Below are positions 21,194 through 37,500 of a stretch of DNA of 64,000 nt, piece after piece. The stretch is from NCBI GenBank assembly GCA_036852015.1, contig JAANDG010000100.1, positions 62,001 to 126,000 on the forward strand, in the 5' to 3' direction. Each line of letters starts with the position of its first letter. Positions within the stretch are counted from its first letter, which is position 1. The translations under genes were made by a program, and so were the position numbers. The stretch comes from Pelodera strongyloides (lineage: Eukaryota; Nematoda; Chromadorea; Rhabditida; Rhabditidae). The notes below the pieces were generated by a model. The model worked only from the letters and a program-made list of their open reading frames with translations, was not told the DNA's origin and searched no databases.

Positions 21194-23998
21194 ATTTTTG
21201 TGTTTTTATTTGATAATTTCAGCAAGTCGCTCGCGATAGCTGAGCCCACTGTTTGAATATAACTGGAAGTTATTAAGTAACTAAACCGGACAAGTGACAA
21301 AGGAACACGGAAACAAAACGGGCATGTAAACAACATAACAATTCAACTTCAAACGATCGAAAGGTGATTAGAATATAAAAGGCGATCAGCCCGCAAATAA
21401 ATTCAGCTGGGAAAAAAATTGACAATGAAGGAAAAATGGCCATGTACTATGTACAAAACCCAGCGACAAGGTATAGAATAAACAAGACAAAATATTAGGA
21501 ACCCGAACCCTTGCAATGTTAAGTTACAGATATAAATGATACTCCAGATGTATTAAATTAACTATAACCAAATAAGGGTTAATGGGAACAATAGCGAAAC
21601 TACACACAGACACACACACACACTGCAATTCGGTTGAAAATGTGAAATTCACAACATCTAATAATCGATTACCGAACACAATGAAAGAAAACAAGGTTTG
21701 AAACGTTTACAGACACAGAGAAAAGAAAATGAACAACTGTTAGAGTTCACAAAAAAACATACTAGATACACCTACAGCTGGATAAAGTTGAGCAACGGGG
21801 AGAAGAATTAAATTAGTATTCAATATAATATTAAAGGCATGTGTGTGAATACAAAATGTGATTATATTGATATACTGATGATTGATGAGATACACCGAAA
21901 AAGAGACGCCTAGGTAATTCGACGCGACCACGTGAATCGCCTAGTCGAAAGAACAATATTTCAGTTTACTGCGTAGTGTTGTACGTCAAGATCGTCTGAA
22001 CTTTGATGTTTAGAACCCAGACCCAGATTCATCGAATTGTGGGCGAATATACTGGAATTGATCACGCGAGAGAGATACGGCGGCGATAAAAGTGCACAAA
22101 GAACGAGCAAATGGCTGAAGCAAAAATCAGAATAAAAAAAAAAGTGTGCCCAGTTCCCTCAAATAAAATGTCTAATGGAAACCGGAAACAACATATTCGA
22201 ATAGAATTTGTTTTCAAACCTATAATTCGTCACAATCGTCACATCACACAGAAACAGGACCACGTCACTAATATAAAGTTTCAAAGAAATGAAAAATGCC
22301 TACGTATAATGGGGAAGCCATGTGATGCTGTTAAAAATAGCACTCTGAAATAACCACTGTAAAGGTTCGGCATAAAGCAGAACTGAATGTGGATGTGAGT
22401 CAGTGTTTATAAGTTGATATTCAAAGGACCACAAACCAGGCAAAAGACATCAATTCTTGCGAAATATATGTGCAACATGAACGTCACGCATATTTCGAAA
22501 ACAGCTGACAATGAGATACTAAAGCGTAGTACAACAATTACTCAAGACCACGAGATCACAGACAATGGAGGTCATATGACAGAGATAAGAGAAAAGCTAT
22601 CAAAGTCTACTTGAAAATGATAGAAGAACCACATTTTTCAATACATACAGTTATAACTATTATCTATTAAAAACACCACTAGCTCTCGCCCTCTAGCTGA
22701 GGATTGAAACAATCAATGTTCAACGCTTTGCAAATCTAGTTACAAAGAAAACTAAATCCACATTTTAGACAAAGAACCTAGTGTCTTGAGTGTTGAAACT
22801 ACTAAAGTCTCGATTAAAGCACAAAAATCTGAAACGAAATGAAATAAAGAGCTGAGAAACCCATCTATCCATCAATATCAATAATAGAGAGTTAAACTCT
22901 AAAGTGAGAGAAAAATGGAAAAGTTACTTATGAAAGATAGAATCAAAAGAAAAGGGGAGAATGTTCGAGAGATCCGAGTGCGAGAAGGAGACTGAACGGA
23001 GCGACGAGAGATAATCGTTAGGGTGTGGACGTAGACGTTCAGACAATGACGACAGACAATTCGAACATCGAGAGACACACAGTATTATATAAAAAAAAGT
23101 ACGTGGTGACTAGACATGGATGTGGGAAAAGGTCCAAGGTACAAAGTAAACGGGATGAAGAGAAATAGAGTCCAGACAACGAGACAGCCGACTGGCGGGA
23201 GGTCTCTGACGTCTTTAACGTGAACAAAAAAAAACCAAAAGCAAGCAATGAACTCGTGGATGAGAACTGAGCAAAATTTTGGAGAGCTGGGAGGCAACCT
23301 TGCAACCAAAGTAATGACGAATATACACACAAGTAGCTATGTGTTTTCTTCCCATAGCAACGCAAAAATTTGGCATGACACCTTAAAGTGATCATTTTAT
23401 AAAGAAACATGAAATATAGAATTAAGCCAGCAGAGCTCGCTGCGAAATCTACCGTACCGTACAATGAGGTTCAATATCAATATCAAAAACCCGTAAAAAA
23501 TTTCAATATCGTCAAATAACGAGGAACAGACATCCAAGACGTAAATGTTTAGCAGAAAAGACATAAAAAGAGCGTTCAGTTCCTTAGTTCTAAGTTCTAA
23601 GCTAGGGGACAGGGACTTGGGACACCAAGCAGATCAATAAAGAGACGGCCCATTTAAAGAAAGGACCAAGTACGAGGGCTGCGTGGCACAGGCACTAACA
23701 CTAGAGGACTACCAGTTGGATTTGCTAACGTCTTTAAAGTTTCTCTTCAGTATTTTTTTATATTCTACTAGCTCAAAACTGCTCATTTCCGAACATTCTC
23801 ATTTTTTTACTGAAAATTGCACTACTTGATATGTTCAAATTCCCAAATCGATGGAATGCGACTAGATTTAATTTATACCGGAATTAAATAGAAACAATTT
23901 TTTTTCATGTATTTGTTCACGCTGGATTATTTCGCTTTTGTTCTTTTCAGAATAAAGTATTCAATAAAAACAACTAACAAGAATTGGCACGAAAAGTG
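21194..23998. other. Divergent intergenic region, A-rich on plus strand
   Basis: Separates the PRELID3 start (-) from the micropeptide start (+). The plus strand is markedly A-rich from about 21.2 to 23.5 kb, the composition that minus-strand introns show elsewhere in the window. An upstream non-coding exon or intron of PRELID3 is therefore possible. A 141-codon minus-strand frame at 23039-23464 has no recognisable similarity, and I do not call it. No RNA gene was seen. Confidence 0.4.
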
Positions 23999-24720
23999 AT
24001 GGACGTCGTATACGACATAGTAGAAAGTGAGTTCGCCTGAATAACTATCCTTTCAAAACTCGAAATATATACGCCATTTGATCATAGGCTCAAACAACTG
24101 CAGATACACTAGAACAACACTGCCTCAATCTTTCACAACCAAATAAACCCACACGTAACTCTTCAATTCAGGCATTCACTTCTTCATTCCAATAGTCGCA
24201 ATATCTCTCATCATTGGAGTTCTCTACATGTTTAACAAAGCAGAACAAGAAGAACAATCGAAGTCCTTCCCTGAAAGTGAGTACAACATTATTTGACAAT
24301 TTTCTATTATATTTTCTGTTCACGTGCACATGACTGTTTGTAATGGCCTGTCCATGCATGCGATTCGCACTTGCGAAAATGACAAATGCCTGTCCATGAG
24401 GTATTCGCTGCAGGACCATGTCAAATGCGTTATTCGCATGGGTTACAGTAGGCATTTGACATTCATGTAAAATGGCCTGAACATGGATGGACAGGCATTT
24501 GTCATTTTTGCAAGTGCGAATCGCAAACATGGACAGGCCATAACAGAAGCAAATGCAACAATTTCACAAATTAAAAGATAGTTATAAACGCACCAATGAG
24601 CGAACGAACCTCAATCAGCCAATGTTTAAAAAATAATATTTTATTAGGAACTTATAAAATATTTCAGATCCGGATTCGAACAAACACAAAAAGGACGAGA
24701 AGAACAAGAAAAACGACTGA
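23999..24720 (+). CDS. Single-pass membrane micropeptide, 61 aa, unknown
   Basis: Three exons join in phase: 23999-24026, 24172-24276 and 24668-24720. All introns are GT-AG with strong GTGAGT donors and TTCAG-type acceptors. The predicted peptide starts MDVVYDIVES, continues with one hydrophobic helix (residues ~11-29, IHFFIPIVAISLIIGVLYM), and ends in a polar, Lys-rich tail (KHKKDEKNKKND). This suggests a small integral membrane protein with a basic cytosolic tail, possibly of the ER. I do not recognise the family. A TTTTCAG acceptor lies about 50 nt before the start. The second intron contains a GGCCTGTCCATG-type MITE. The exon structure with three in-phase junctions is the main support. 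Confidence 0.65.
24343..24541. mobile_element. GGCCTGTCCATG-type MITE, copy 2
   Basis: A 199-bp foldback beginning ATGGCCTGTCCATGCATGCG and ending with the complement. The left arm continues ATTCGCACTTGCGAAAATGA. It lies in intron 2 of the micropeptide gene. Confidence 0.85.
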
Positions 24721-25331
24721 TCCATTCTTGTATGCAAATCCTCAAATGACCCTTGTACAAATACATAAATTAATATTAATATTATTATTATGGTGCTCGA
24801 TGATATTTACCATACTAAGCAAAAACGTGCAAACGTAAATGCCAAATTAGTTTTAAAGCAATTGAAGAAACAAAAAAGAAAAACGAAAAATGAGGACAAA
24901 TGAAAAAACATCACTCAACGAAAACGTATAAACTAAAAATTGTTCGACAATTGAAAACTTACAAAAATCTCACATTTAAGGTAATTAGGTAATATAACAA
25001 CATTTTGATTGTTCTATAATACAAGTATTTAGTCATAGAATAGAGAATTATGAAATTAACAAAGTAGAAAGCTAGCAGTAATAAATATAATATACTTTAA
25101 TAAGAAAATATAATTTTGGTACCTAGAGGATTTTTGGGCGAAGTAAGAGGATTTTTTTACGCTTCACCTTTTTAAAAGGTAATGTACATAGACTAGAAGA
25201 TTGCGATATGATTACACAAGTCAAAAAGAGATGCTTGTATGATTACTTATAGGTAGGATAGGAGCACGAAATCACTTCATTTCTGTCAAAATACAATACA
25301 TATAAAATCTTAAAATCTACTGAAAAGGGTG
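24721..25331. other. Convergent intergenic region
   Basis: About 600 bp of AT-rich sequence between the micropeptide stop codon (+) and the MEK stop codon (-). It presumably holds both 3'UTRs. No other feature was seen. Confidence 0.45.
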
Positions 25332-29035
<3,704 letters not shown>

Positions 29036-29154
29036 TGTCTGAAATTCACAGGCTTAAGAAGCCTGTAACCAATAGAATCGGCCGATATAAAATATGGAAC
29101 AAATCACATATCATTCATCCTAGAAAAAGCGTTTGATTTGGCAATTATAATATA

Positions 29155-29636
29155 CCAGTCGGCTCGCGCCGCCTGAGGCGACTTACATGGAAATATTATT
29201 GGCTTAGCATGGTCATACTTATATACAAAGCATCAAGCGTATCATAAGAAATTCACATAATAGGAAACAATTGCATATGCATACTTCGATATTGAGCTGC
29301 GAAACTCTTTTTATACCCGAACAGGAAATTTGCATTTCGTAACGCACATCGGTATGCAAATTAGGCTACAGTTACTCTTTTATATCTTCTTATTATCTTC
29401 TTATTATATAAAAGAGTAACTGTAGCCTAATTTGCATACCGATGTGCGTTACGAAATGCAAATTTCGTGTTCGGGTATAAAAAGAGTTTCGCAGCTCAAT
29501 ATCGATGTATGCATATGCAATTGTTTCCTATTATGCGAATTTCTTAAGATACATTTGAAACTTTGTATATAAGTATGCCCATGCTAAACCAATCATATTT
29601 CCATGTAAGTCGCCTCAGGCGGCGTGAGCCGACTGG
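29155..29636. mobile_element. TA-flanked near-perfect foldback element
   Basis: A 482-bp palindrome with arms of about 230 bp that pair almost without mismatch around an AT-rich apex (near 29390-29405). The left end is CCAGTCGGCTCGCGCCGCCT and the right end the complement. TA flanks both ends (29153-29154, 29637-29638), as for Tc1/mariner-class insertions. It lies between the divergent MEK and U2AF35 genes, 120 bp upstream of the MEK start. No coding capacity. Confidence 0.88.
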
Positions 29637-29638
29637 TA

Positions 29639-30557
29639 ATAAGATGATCGGAAAAGGAGAACTTATTGATTGATTGTTTGAAGGAATATGTCATAAATAT
29701 GCACAGAAAATCAAAAGTGTATGCCGGATGTATGAAAAAATTAATCAATTGTAACCGGATTTTTATTTTAGTTTGTCTATGTGCGTGACTGTTGATGGAT
29801 TTTTGGATCGCACTTATAATTTCTATTGAATTTTCTGTGTCTCCTCTCTTCGTTTTAAAAATACACTTCTATATGATCAACACCATTTTAACGTTATTTG
29901 TTGACTCCTCGTTTTGTGATTGTTGCACTTTAGGTGAGTCTGCGCTGATGAACTTATTCATATATTGTAAGTTATGTTATATGACTAACAGAGGTAAATA
30001 TGATAAAGGCTTGTATAAACTGTAGCAATGTCTGGCAGGTAGAGTACGCACTACTCCTAGTTGCGGCCTCTTAATCGATGGACGCTTGTCGTGCCGCCTT
30101 TTTCTCTCAATTCTACTGTTCCCTTTCTTACTGCTTGGGCCTCGAGCCTACTCAAGGCTGACTTTCTAATTAATTAAAGCTGTTACTTGTAGTGAATGTG
30201 AATTGGATGCTCTATGTTTGGATTTTTTCTTGCATTTATGCTCTGAGCTGCTGAGTAGATGGTATGCCTCTGAATGGTTTTTGAAAGTTGATGTATTTTC
30301 GAATATATTGACATTCGTGTTCAAACTGAGTTTTCGGGTCGTTTATTGTTTGCTATCCAAGGTTGGCAGTTTTCAAGTCATTTTTTTGCCCCAATTGTAC
30401 GACTTTCGTTTTCTTGCTCCGCCAGTAAATATTTTATTCTCAAACTATCGTTTAATGCCACTTCTTAATAAATCGTTATTTCAACTGATACGATTCCGTT
30501 TTTTCGGTATAGCAGGGTTGGATCTTTGTTTCTAATTATTATCTAAATTTCAGGCCG
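29639..30557. other. Upstream region of U2AF35
   Basis: AT-rich sequence without a supported gene. A CAG acceptor at 30551-30553 lies 4 nt before the U2AF35 start codon, so the first coding exon is either trans-spliced or follows a 5'UTR intron. Confidence 0.4.
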
Positions 30558-33500
30558 ATGGCGAACAACGCCCATCTTTCTGGTGCCGAGTATTTGGCAT
30601 CAATTTACGGAACAGAAAAGGATAAAGTAAGTTCACTCACGATATTATTTGCATTCTATTATATAGTAAGGTCTTTCTCCCACTCAACGTATTGTATAGC
30701 TATTTCTTATACAGATTAAAATTAAGTGTGTTCTTATGTTTAGCGAATGGAGGCAAGTGCCCATTTAGGATCAGGGCATAAACCTCGCCGGTGAGTTCGG
30801 AGGTGGTTCGCGTAATTTTCTCTATTCGTGATACGTTTCTACTAAATCTCTCGCACCACCTCCGGGCTTCCCATACCTTATATGCTAATTCCGGAGGTGG
30901 TTCAGCGGTTCAGCCATGAACCCTCTAAATTTATGCAGTATTCAAATTCCGGTGGTGGTTCGCCGGTGAGCTAGTCAGCAAGCTTAGGCTATGTTTAGGA
31001 TGCCGAAAACGAATAAGTGAATTTTTTTTTAGCACTGGCGAAACTGAGCGCTAATATATACGAATTAACTTTTGTGATTCTTCACGCTGTTTTAGCCAGA
31101 ATACGGCCATGCTCTAATTACGTTTTACGTTCCTTCGGGATTTCGACCTTATCTGAATGGACTTGCGGACGAGTGTCGAGCTCAGCGCAATGTCTATTCG
31201 TAAGAAATAAAAGCTTTATGAGCATTTGTTTTAGGTCAACTGTTCATTCTATTTTAAAATCGGAGCATGCCGACACGGAGACAAGTGCTCCCGCACACAT
31301 ATCCAACCCACATTCTCACAGACAGTTCTACTAAAGAATCTGTACCACAATCCTGTTATTGACATGAGACAAGCCGATGCGTTTTCGAAGGTTCGTTTCG
31401 ATTGTTTCTTACAATCGACCCAATAGGGAACGCGAGCTGGGGTTAGGTTAGACAATCGTGGGTCTTGCTCGATATTATATTAAGAAATCAATCGCTAGCG
31501 GTTAACTTTGCAAGGTCAGCTTTTTAATAGGTAGTGATAATGTTGAAGTGCAACAGCATGGATTGTGTAGCTTGGTACTTGCTACATAAGTAGGACTAAG
31601 GGTAACTTCATACACACAAATTATCTGTTTGCAGTTTGTGTTTGGATACTCTCTGGATATGTTAAATTATCCCTTTCTAAATTTTAAGCAATCTACAATC
31701 TTGTTTAGGTTGGTCAAAACAACAGAGAAGAACAGGCGTACTTTGATGATTTCTTTGAGGAAATCTTCGTGGAATTGAACGAGAAGTATGTTTTACCTTT
31801 ATTTATACCATATTATCGTTTGTTGGTTTGTTTGTACTTTATTTATATTTGGGGCATAACATTTGATCCATTTGACCTTTCGAAAGTGGAACATGACTTG
31901 TATTTTTACTACGCAAGAAATAGAAATTATTATCTGGCGTAATATAAAATCCCCTTTAATTAAATCATTAAATGAGCAACATCGGAACATATGATTTGAT
32001 ATTTGTTGTTGTCAATCGTACCGTACTGGAATTTGACTGTTTTAAAACATATACTGATTTATATCCTTTGTTCTATGTTCTATTACTGTTTATTTTTATT
32101 TATGTGTGTTCTTCGTTAGATATGGAGAAATCGAGGAAATGAATGTGTGCGATAACATTGGAGAACATATGATTGGAAATGTCTACGTCAAGTTCTACAG
32201 AGAAGAAGACGCCGAGAAGTGTGTGAAGGCTCTCGATAATAGATGGTAATTTATTTTCTCATTATGTTAAAGTAATTTTCTTTTGTCTTTGCTGTCATTC
32301 TGCTCCATTGTGTTCCCTCATTTTCTATTATTCAAAAATAGTATGAGATAGTATAGCTACCCGGGTGTAATCGTGTACGTCGAATTTTTAAACGCGGAAT
32401 TTTCTTGGTATTTATTATATTTTAACTGAAACATATCGTTTTTACCACTAATTTACCATGTAACCGTTCCCATGTCTCTAATAAAAATGCGATGAGATTC
32501 GGGCTCTCTTTCGTTCATATTTGTTTTCTAATGAAGAATTTATCGTCGGTGACCTACCTTCCTACCTACAACCTTCACCTGTATTTTTTAGATTCATTTC
32601 GATCACAGTTGATAGGATATATATATATGTATAAGGTACATTAGAAGCCCACCCCTAACAGGCGTCCTTTTTAAATGGTTTCTTGTACAACGTCTAAAAC
32701 AATTGTGCCTAAGTACTCCCTTTCCTCTTCGTTGTAGGTTCAATGGAGATGCCATCTATGCCGAATTGAGTCCTGTAACTGACTTCCGTGAAGCTTGTTG
32801 CCGTCAGTACGAGTTGGGAGGATGTGGAAAGGTTAGTTTTATATATTTAGATTATTACTTTCGTTCCAGATGTTATACTATTTTTTTGATTCGTTGGATT
32901 CAGCTATTTTCGCTAGTACACGTTCACGTGTATTAAATGTTTCAAGACTATACGTATACGGTACATTAAATACCTTTCATTCTCATTGCCTTGAACTTCT
33001 TTTTTGTTTGTTTTCCAATAATTTCCATTTCAGGGAGCGTTCTGCAACTTTATGCATCTGAAACCCATTTCGGCTGAACTTAGACGTAAATTGTATGGTG
33101 GCCGAAGACGCAGTCCTCCTAGATACTTTGGAGGAGGAGCCGGTATGTTCGACTCACGATTTATAAACTTTTATACAAATATGTTTTCCGATATTACCCG
33201 GTGTTGTATATTTATTCCGTGTAGTATTTTAGAATTTGTTTAATAAGAGAATGAGATAACACCGTACGATACGGTTTGTTTCACCTGATGCGTCGAATTG
33301 ATAACGGATTTTCTTTGACACCGCCTCATTGTAAGCGTGGTTATCATATATCTCAGTTTCTTTGTGTGACGCTAACTATTCATTTGTAGGTGGACGCGAA
33401 CGTGGAGGAGGAGGCGGCGGCGGAGGTCGTGACAGAGACAGAGGAGATTTTGGAGGAGGAAGAGGTAATTATAGTTTACTTTTTTGTTTTAGTGCTAACA

Positions 33501-33834
33501 ATACGTTGACTAATGATCGACATTCATATGTCCGACACGCACAGGTTCTAATTACACGTTAGTTAGCACCATGACGTTACTGCCCCGGAATCTACCCCCA
33601 GAGTTACCACCCACTTACTACCCCCAGAATCTTACCTCGATAGTGTTGTATCATTGATGTATGTTTGCGTTGAGATCACATTTGGTAAGACACCTGAAGG
33701 ATTCACTTTAATCTTTGTCGTGTTTAGATCGCCGTGGTGGTGGTGGTTACGGTGGGGGCGGTGGCGGAGGCGGTGGTGGAGGCGGCTACGGAGGTGGCGG
33801 TGGCAGAAGACGGTCCAGGTCTCCAAGACGATAA
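30558..33834 (+). CDS. uaf-2: U2AF small subunit (U2AF35), 270 aa
   Basis: Eight exons join in phase: 30558-30626, 31235-31390, 31709-31785, 32120-32245, 32738-32831, 33034-33142, 33390-33464 and 33728-33834. This splicing factor reads the AG of 3' splice sites with U2AF65. Zinc finger 1 has C26, C35, C41 and H45 (C-x8-C-x5-C-x3-H), with the serine after the third Cys that corresponds to human S34. The central U2AF-homology RRM follows ([13 protein letters not shown] to [14 protein letters not shown]), then zinc finger 2 ([19 protein letters not shown]). The tail is strongly glycine-rich (runs of Gly with Tyr, Arg and Asp), ending RRRSRSPRR, rather than a long RS domain. N-terminal [15 protein letters not shown] is about eight residues longer than human. 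Intron 1 has a cluster of GGAGGTGGTTC repeats. Confidence 0.96.
30784..30972 (+). repeat. GGAGGTGGTTC repeat cluster in U2AF35 intron 1
   Basis: Within 190 bp the motif GGWGGTGGTTC occurs three times forward (about 30800, 30893 and 30952) and once inverted (CACCACCTCCGGG, about 30853). CGCCGGTGAG flanks the first and last copies (30786 and 30962). The arrangement resembles fragments of a small GC-rich element. Confidence 0.5.
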
Positions 33835-34533
33835 ATGTGGAGGCTCGGTGCGATTGTTATCTTAAGTCTTTATTAAATCACCATTTTATATATTTTGTTA
33901 TGTAAGTTGTCAATCTCGTTGTCTATTTGTTATTTATATGAATGTGAGTCCTGATGGAGGAACTTTTAGGGTTTCTCTTAACTGTACCTCTGTTTTTTTT
34001 CTTGCAATCGTTATTTCCTTTTAAGTGGTTATCTTTGGGTTACTATAGTTGTTCTATGCGGTCTCATCTCATCATTTCCTTGCTAATATCCAATCCAAAC
34101 CAAGTTGTATACTTCACGATACACACTACCTATTTTTATTTTCAATGAAAGACTGTTACTTGAGCTTGTTTACTTTCTCATATGCACTGTCACATAACGA
34201 ATAGTCAACAGTTAGAAGTCATTGAGAACCCACATTTATTCATCAAAAGAAAAACAAGTAAATATTTGGGAAATGTACACGAGGTTTACGTTAAGGGCAT
34301 TAAATAAGCCTATCACAGTTGGAAAAAAATGTATTTGTTATTAATAAAACGATGAAACTAGTGCGGCAAGACATGAAGGCATGCCGGGAGCTAACTTATA
34401 AGTTCCTTTTTAGGTAAATCAAGAAATATATACTGAACAACCCATACAACGGCTTCAAATCATGATTCTATCGTGGAAGAAAATAGAACACGAAGAACGT
34501 TTTCGACTAAATGTAAATGGCAAGATTCGCAAA
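33835..34533. other. Convergent intergenic region
   Basis: Holds the 3' ends of U2AF35 (+) and GMPPA (-). T-rich then A-rich sequence; no other feature was recognised. Confidence 0.4.
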
Positions 34534-37500
34534 TTACAGGATAATTTGGTTTTTATAAGACGCGGAGAGCTCCTTATACGGAAGAACAACACAATTGAGC
34601 AGTATTGTCTCAGCTGCGACATGTACATCCGAACCGATTATGGTGAGGGAAGGAGTGAGACGACCTGAAATAATAAAAATAGTTGTAAAGAATCTGGCAA
34701 CAAAAACGCATGGTTCGCGGAGAAAAAATGAGGTTCGCCTACATCATCTCGCCCAGTCTTAGACTTTGCCAGGTTCTCGCGAGAGATCTGAGTGCCCTTT
34801 CGCGAAAAAGTGGCATAGTCGCCGCGAACCCTTTTGTCTGGTTCTGCATAAATTTTCATTTTTTTGTACAGTTGTATATTTCGCGGCGCAACATTTTCGA
34901 AACGTTCCGTACATGATCTTTAGCTAGCATAAATGTAATTCATTTTCAGTTCAAAGGTAGCTACATATCACCCCAACTCAGTGTATGAATAGCCCAAAAG
35001 GAAAATAATATTCTGCTGAAACATCGCGTCCTTGTTTTTTCACAAGGTTCATACACTTTAGAGGGGATAACACGAATTTAGTATATACTCATGTCGCTCT
35101 GGTAAACTTCAGTGTGAATTCAGTAAATGTACTGTGTCGTAACAACTTCAAAATATACATATAGATGGAACCAGCCATCATGTGCAATTAGAAAAAAGGC
35201 AAGACACAAATCCTACCATCAGACAGGAAGAGTGGTTTGTTTTCCATTTTAGCAAAGGGCAGGTTCGGATTGGGTGCCAAGGGAATGCCCTCAACACGGG
35301 CCCATCTACCGACAACAGATCTCCATCCAACCACCGAATGCATTACACACGCATCCTCTTCTACAGTGACGTCGGCAAGGATTATTGATTCCTGAATTGA
35401 CAGAATTAGTGGATAAAAACTTATAGTACTGTAGCAGCACTACTGTAGCCAGCATTATCCCTCGCATCATACAACCCCCTCTCGAATCATCAGACCAGGG
35501 TTGCTGCAGGTGATAAAACAAAAGTGAAGTAAAAGCAAAAGTGAAGTAAAATATCTGCACTTTAATATGTGCCCACCTTTATTCTCACTCCCTTTCCGAT
35601 CTTTGCACCGGCGCCAATGCTGACGTTTGGTCCAATTTTAGCAGAAGGATCCACCTGAAGTATCAGTATCATTAGCATACAATCAATAAAGACTAAGAGG
35701 CATTTCCATTGAACATTGACTACGTCAACGAAGATGCATGAAAAAATAATTAAATGTATAATGCGGAAAAAATAAATACGCGTAAGAAAACTATACCTGC
35801 GCACTGGGATCAATAAACACATCTCCAATAATGGTAGCTCTATCAGTGCACAACCGGGCCGCATATCGCTTCTTATATAGACGTAAGTAATGACGGTTAG
35901 CATACAAAACAGCTCTAAAATGTTATGTATCAGTATGAGACAAAATGATCAGGGTAGAATAATAATCCATAATAATCTCCCTGACGGATCGAAGGAGCAC
36001 GCTGATACTTGATTGACGCTTTGTCATTTGTCTGTTTTGTTGTCCAGTGTCAATAGCGCGTTAACTTTCAAGGATAATCACAGAAAAAGTACCCAAATTG
36101 AAATTGTAAATAGCCGTAAATATCCCGCGTAAAGATAAAACGAGGTTCGACTTACGCAGCCGTCTTTGTCTGACTCCACCACCTAGTCGTGTGAAGAGCA
36201 AAAAGAGACCCAGCAGCAGCCATTTGCGGGAAGACATCCGTTTCAAACCAGCAAGAATCAGACAGGTCCAAATTCTGAAATTGAACGATAAGTACGGGGC
36301 ATGATAAGGGCAAAGGGTAAGTACGGTAAAGTTAACCGACGGTATACCAAATACCAATACACATACAATCACGGAGTATTAGCTTATAAAAATAACCTAT
36401 TGTGTAAGGACTGGTGGCATTTAAAAAAAGTTATCCAATGTGTAACGATACAGAAGAACTGTGCTACTGTACCAAATTCAACCTGCTACATTGAGCGAGT
36501 TAGCCTCTATGAATACATTGAACAGGTCTTCTTTGAATACATACAACTACAAAACGTGTTCACGACACAGACAGAACACAAAAATTAAAACAGCAAGAAA
36601 AGCAAAAGTAGAAAACATACCTGAATAAGTTGAGGGCGCATCAAATAAACACCGCAGGAGATATGAGTCGATACAAACGTGGTCGGTTTGTCAACATAAT
36701 GGAGAACCTGAGATGACTATATTATAAAATGTTAAAAATGATCGTTTTGAAGGTGGGTTGGTCTTGGTCAGGAAGCAGGACCAACATTAGTCAAATGCAT
36801 ACGAAAACCTAGTCAGAGCATACAACGATACAACTAGAAATGAGCCATGCGCCATAGAAACCATCGATAGATTCCTTATGCATACGTCACAACGATTATT
36901 TCTATGAGCGTCGAGAAGCTCACAGGCATGATCAGCCTATGGAGAGCTTTACTTATAAGATACAACCAGAACGAGAGCCCACCTTTCCACTTTCTCCAAT
37001 AACAACACATCCAAAGTTGTTTGATTGCTCACGAGTGGCTTCAGTGGCAAGGAGCAAACAGGATGCCTATATAGGTACTATCATACGATAAAATTGAAGA
37101 ATACTACCCCACTGAAGAATACCACCCAAATTTGACATATACTACCCCAAATGTATGGGGGTAGCATTTTGTAGCATTCAAAGTACTACCCCACCATTGA
37201 AGAACACTACCCCTTTTGACATTTTATTACCCAAGTCAAGGGGGTAGTAAATTGTAAGAAAGGGGTAGTGTTCTTCAATGGTGGGGTAGTGTTCTTCAAT
37301 GGCGGGGTAGTGATCTTCAAACCCTAGGTAATCTTGAATTACGCTACCCCCTACATGTGAAAATACTACCCTTTCTTACAAAATATTACCCCCACCCATT
37401 GGCTTTTACTACCCCGTGAGAAAAATTACAAAATACTACCCCCAATTGAATATGACTACCCCACCATTGAATATGACTACCCCACCATTGAATATGACTA

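Noticed and set aside
23039..23464. 141-codon hydrophobic frame on the minus strand
   Set aside because: No recognisable motif or conserved block, lies in T-rich sequence (on that strand) that favours chance hydrophobic frames, and no splice partner was found.
33654..33905. Trp/Arg-rich frame over the last U2AF35 exon
   Set aside because: Shadow of the Gly-rich coding frame.
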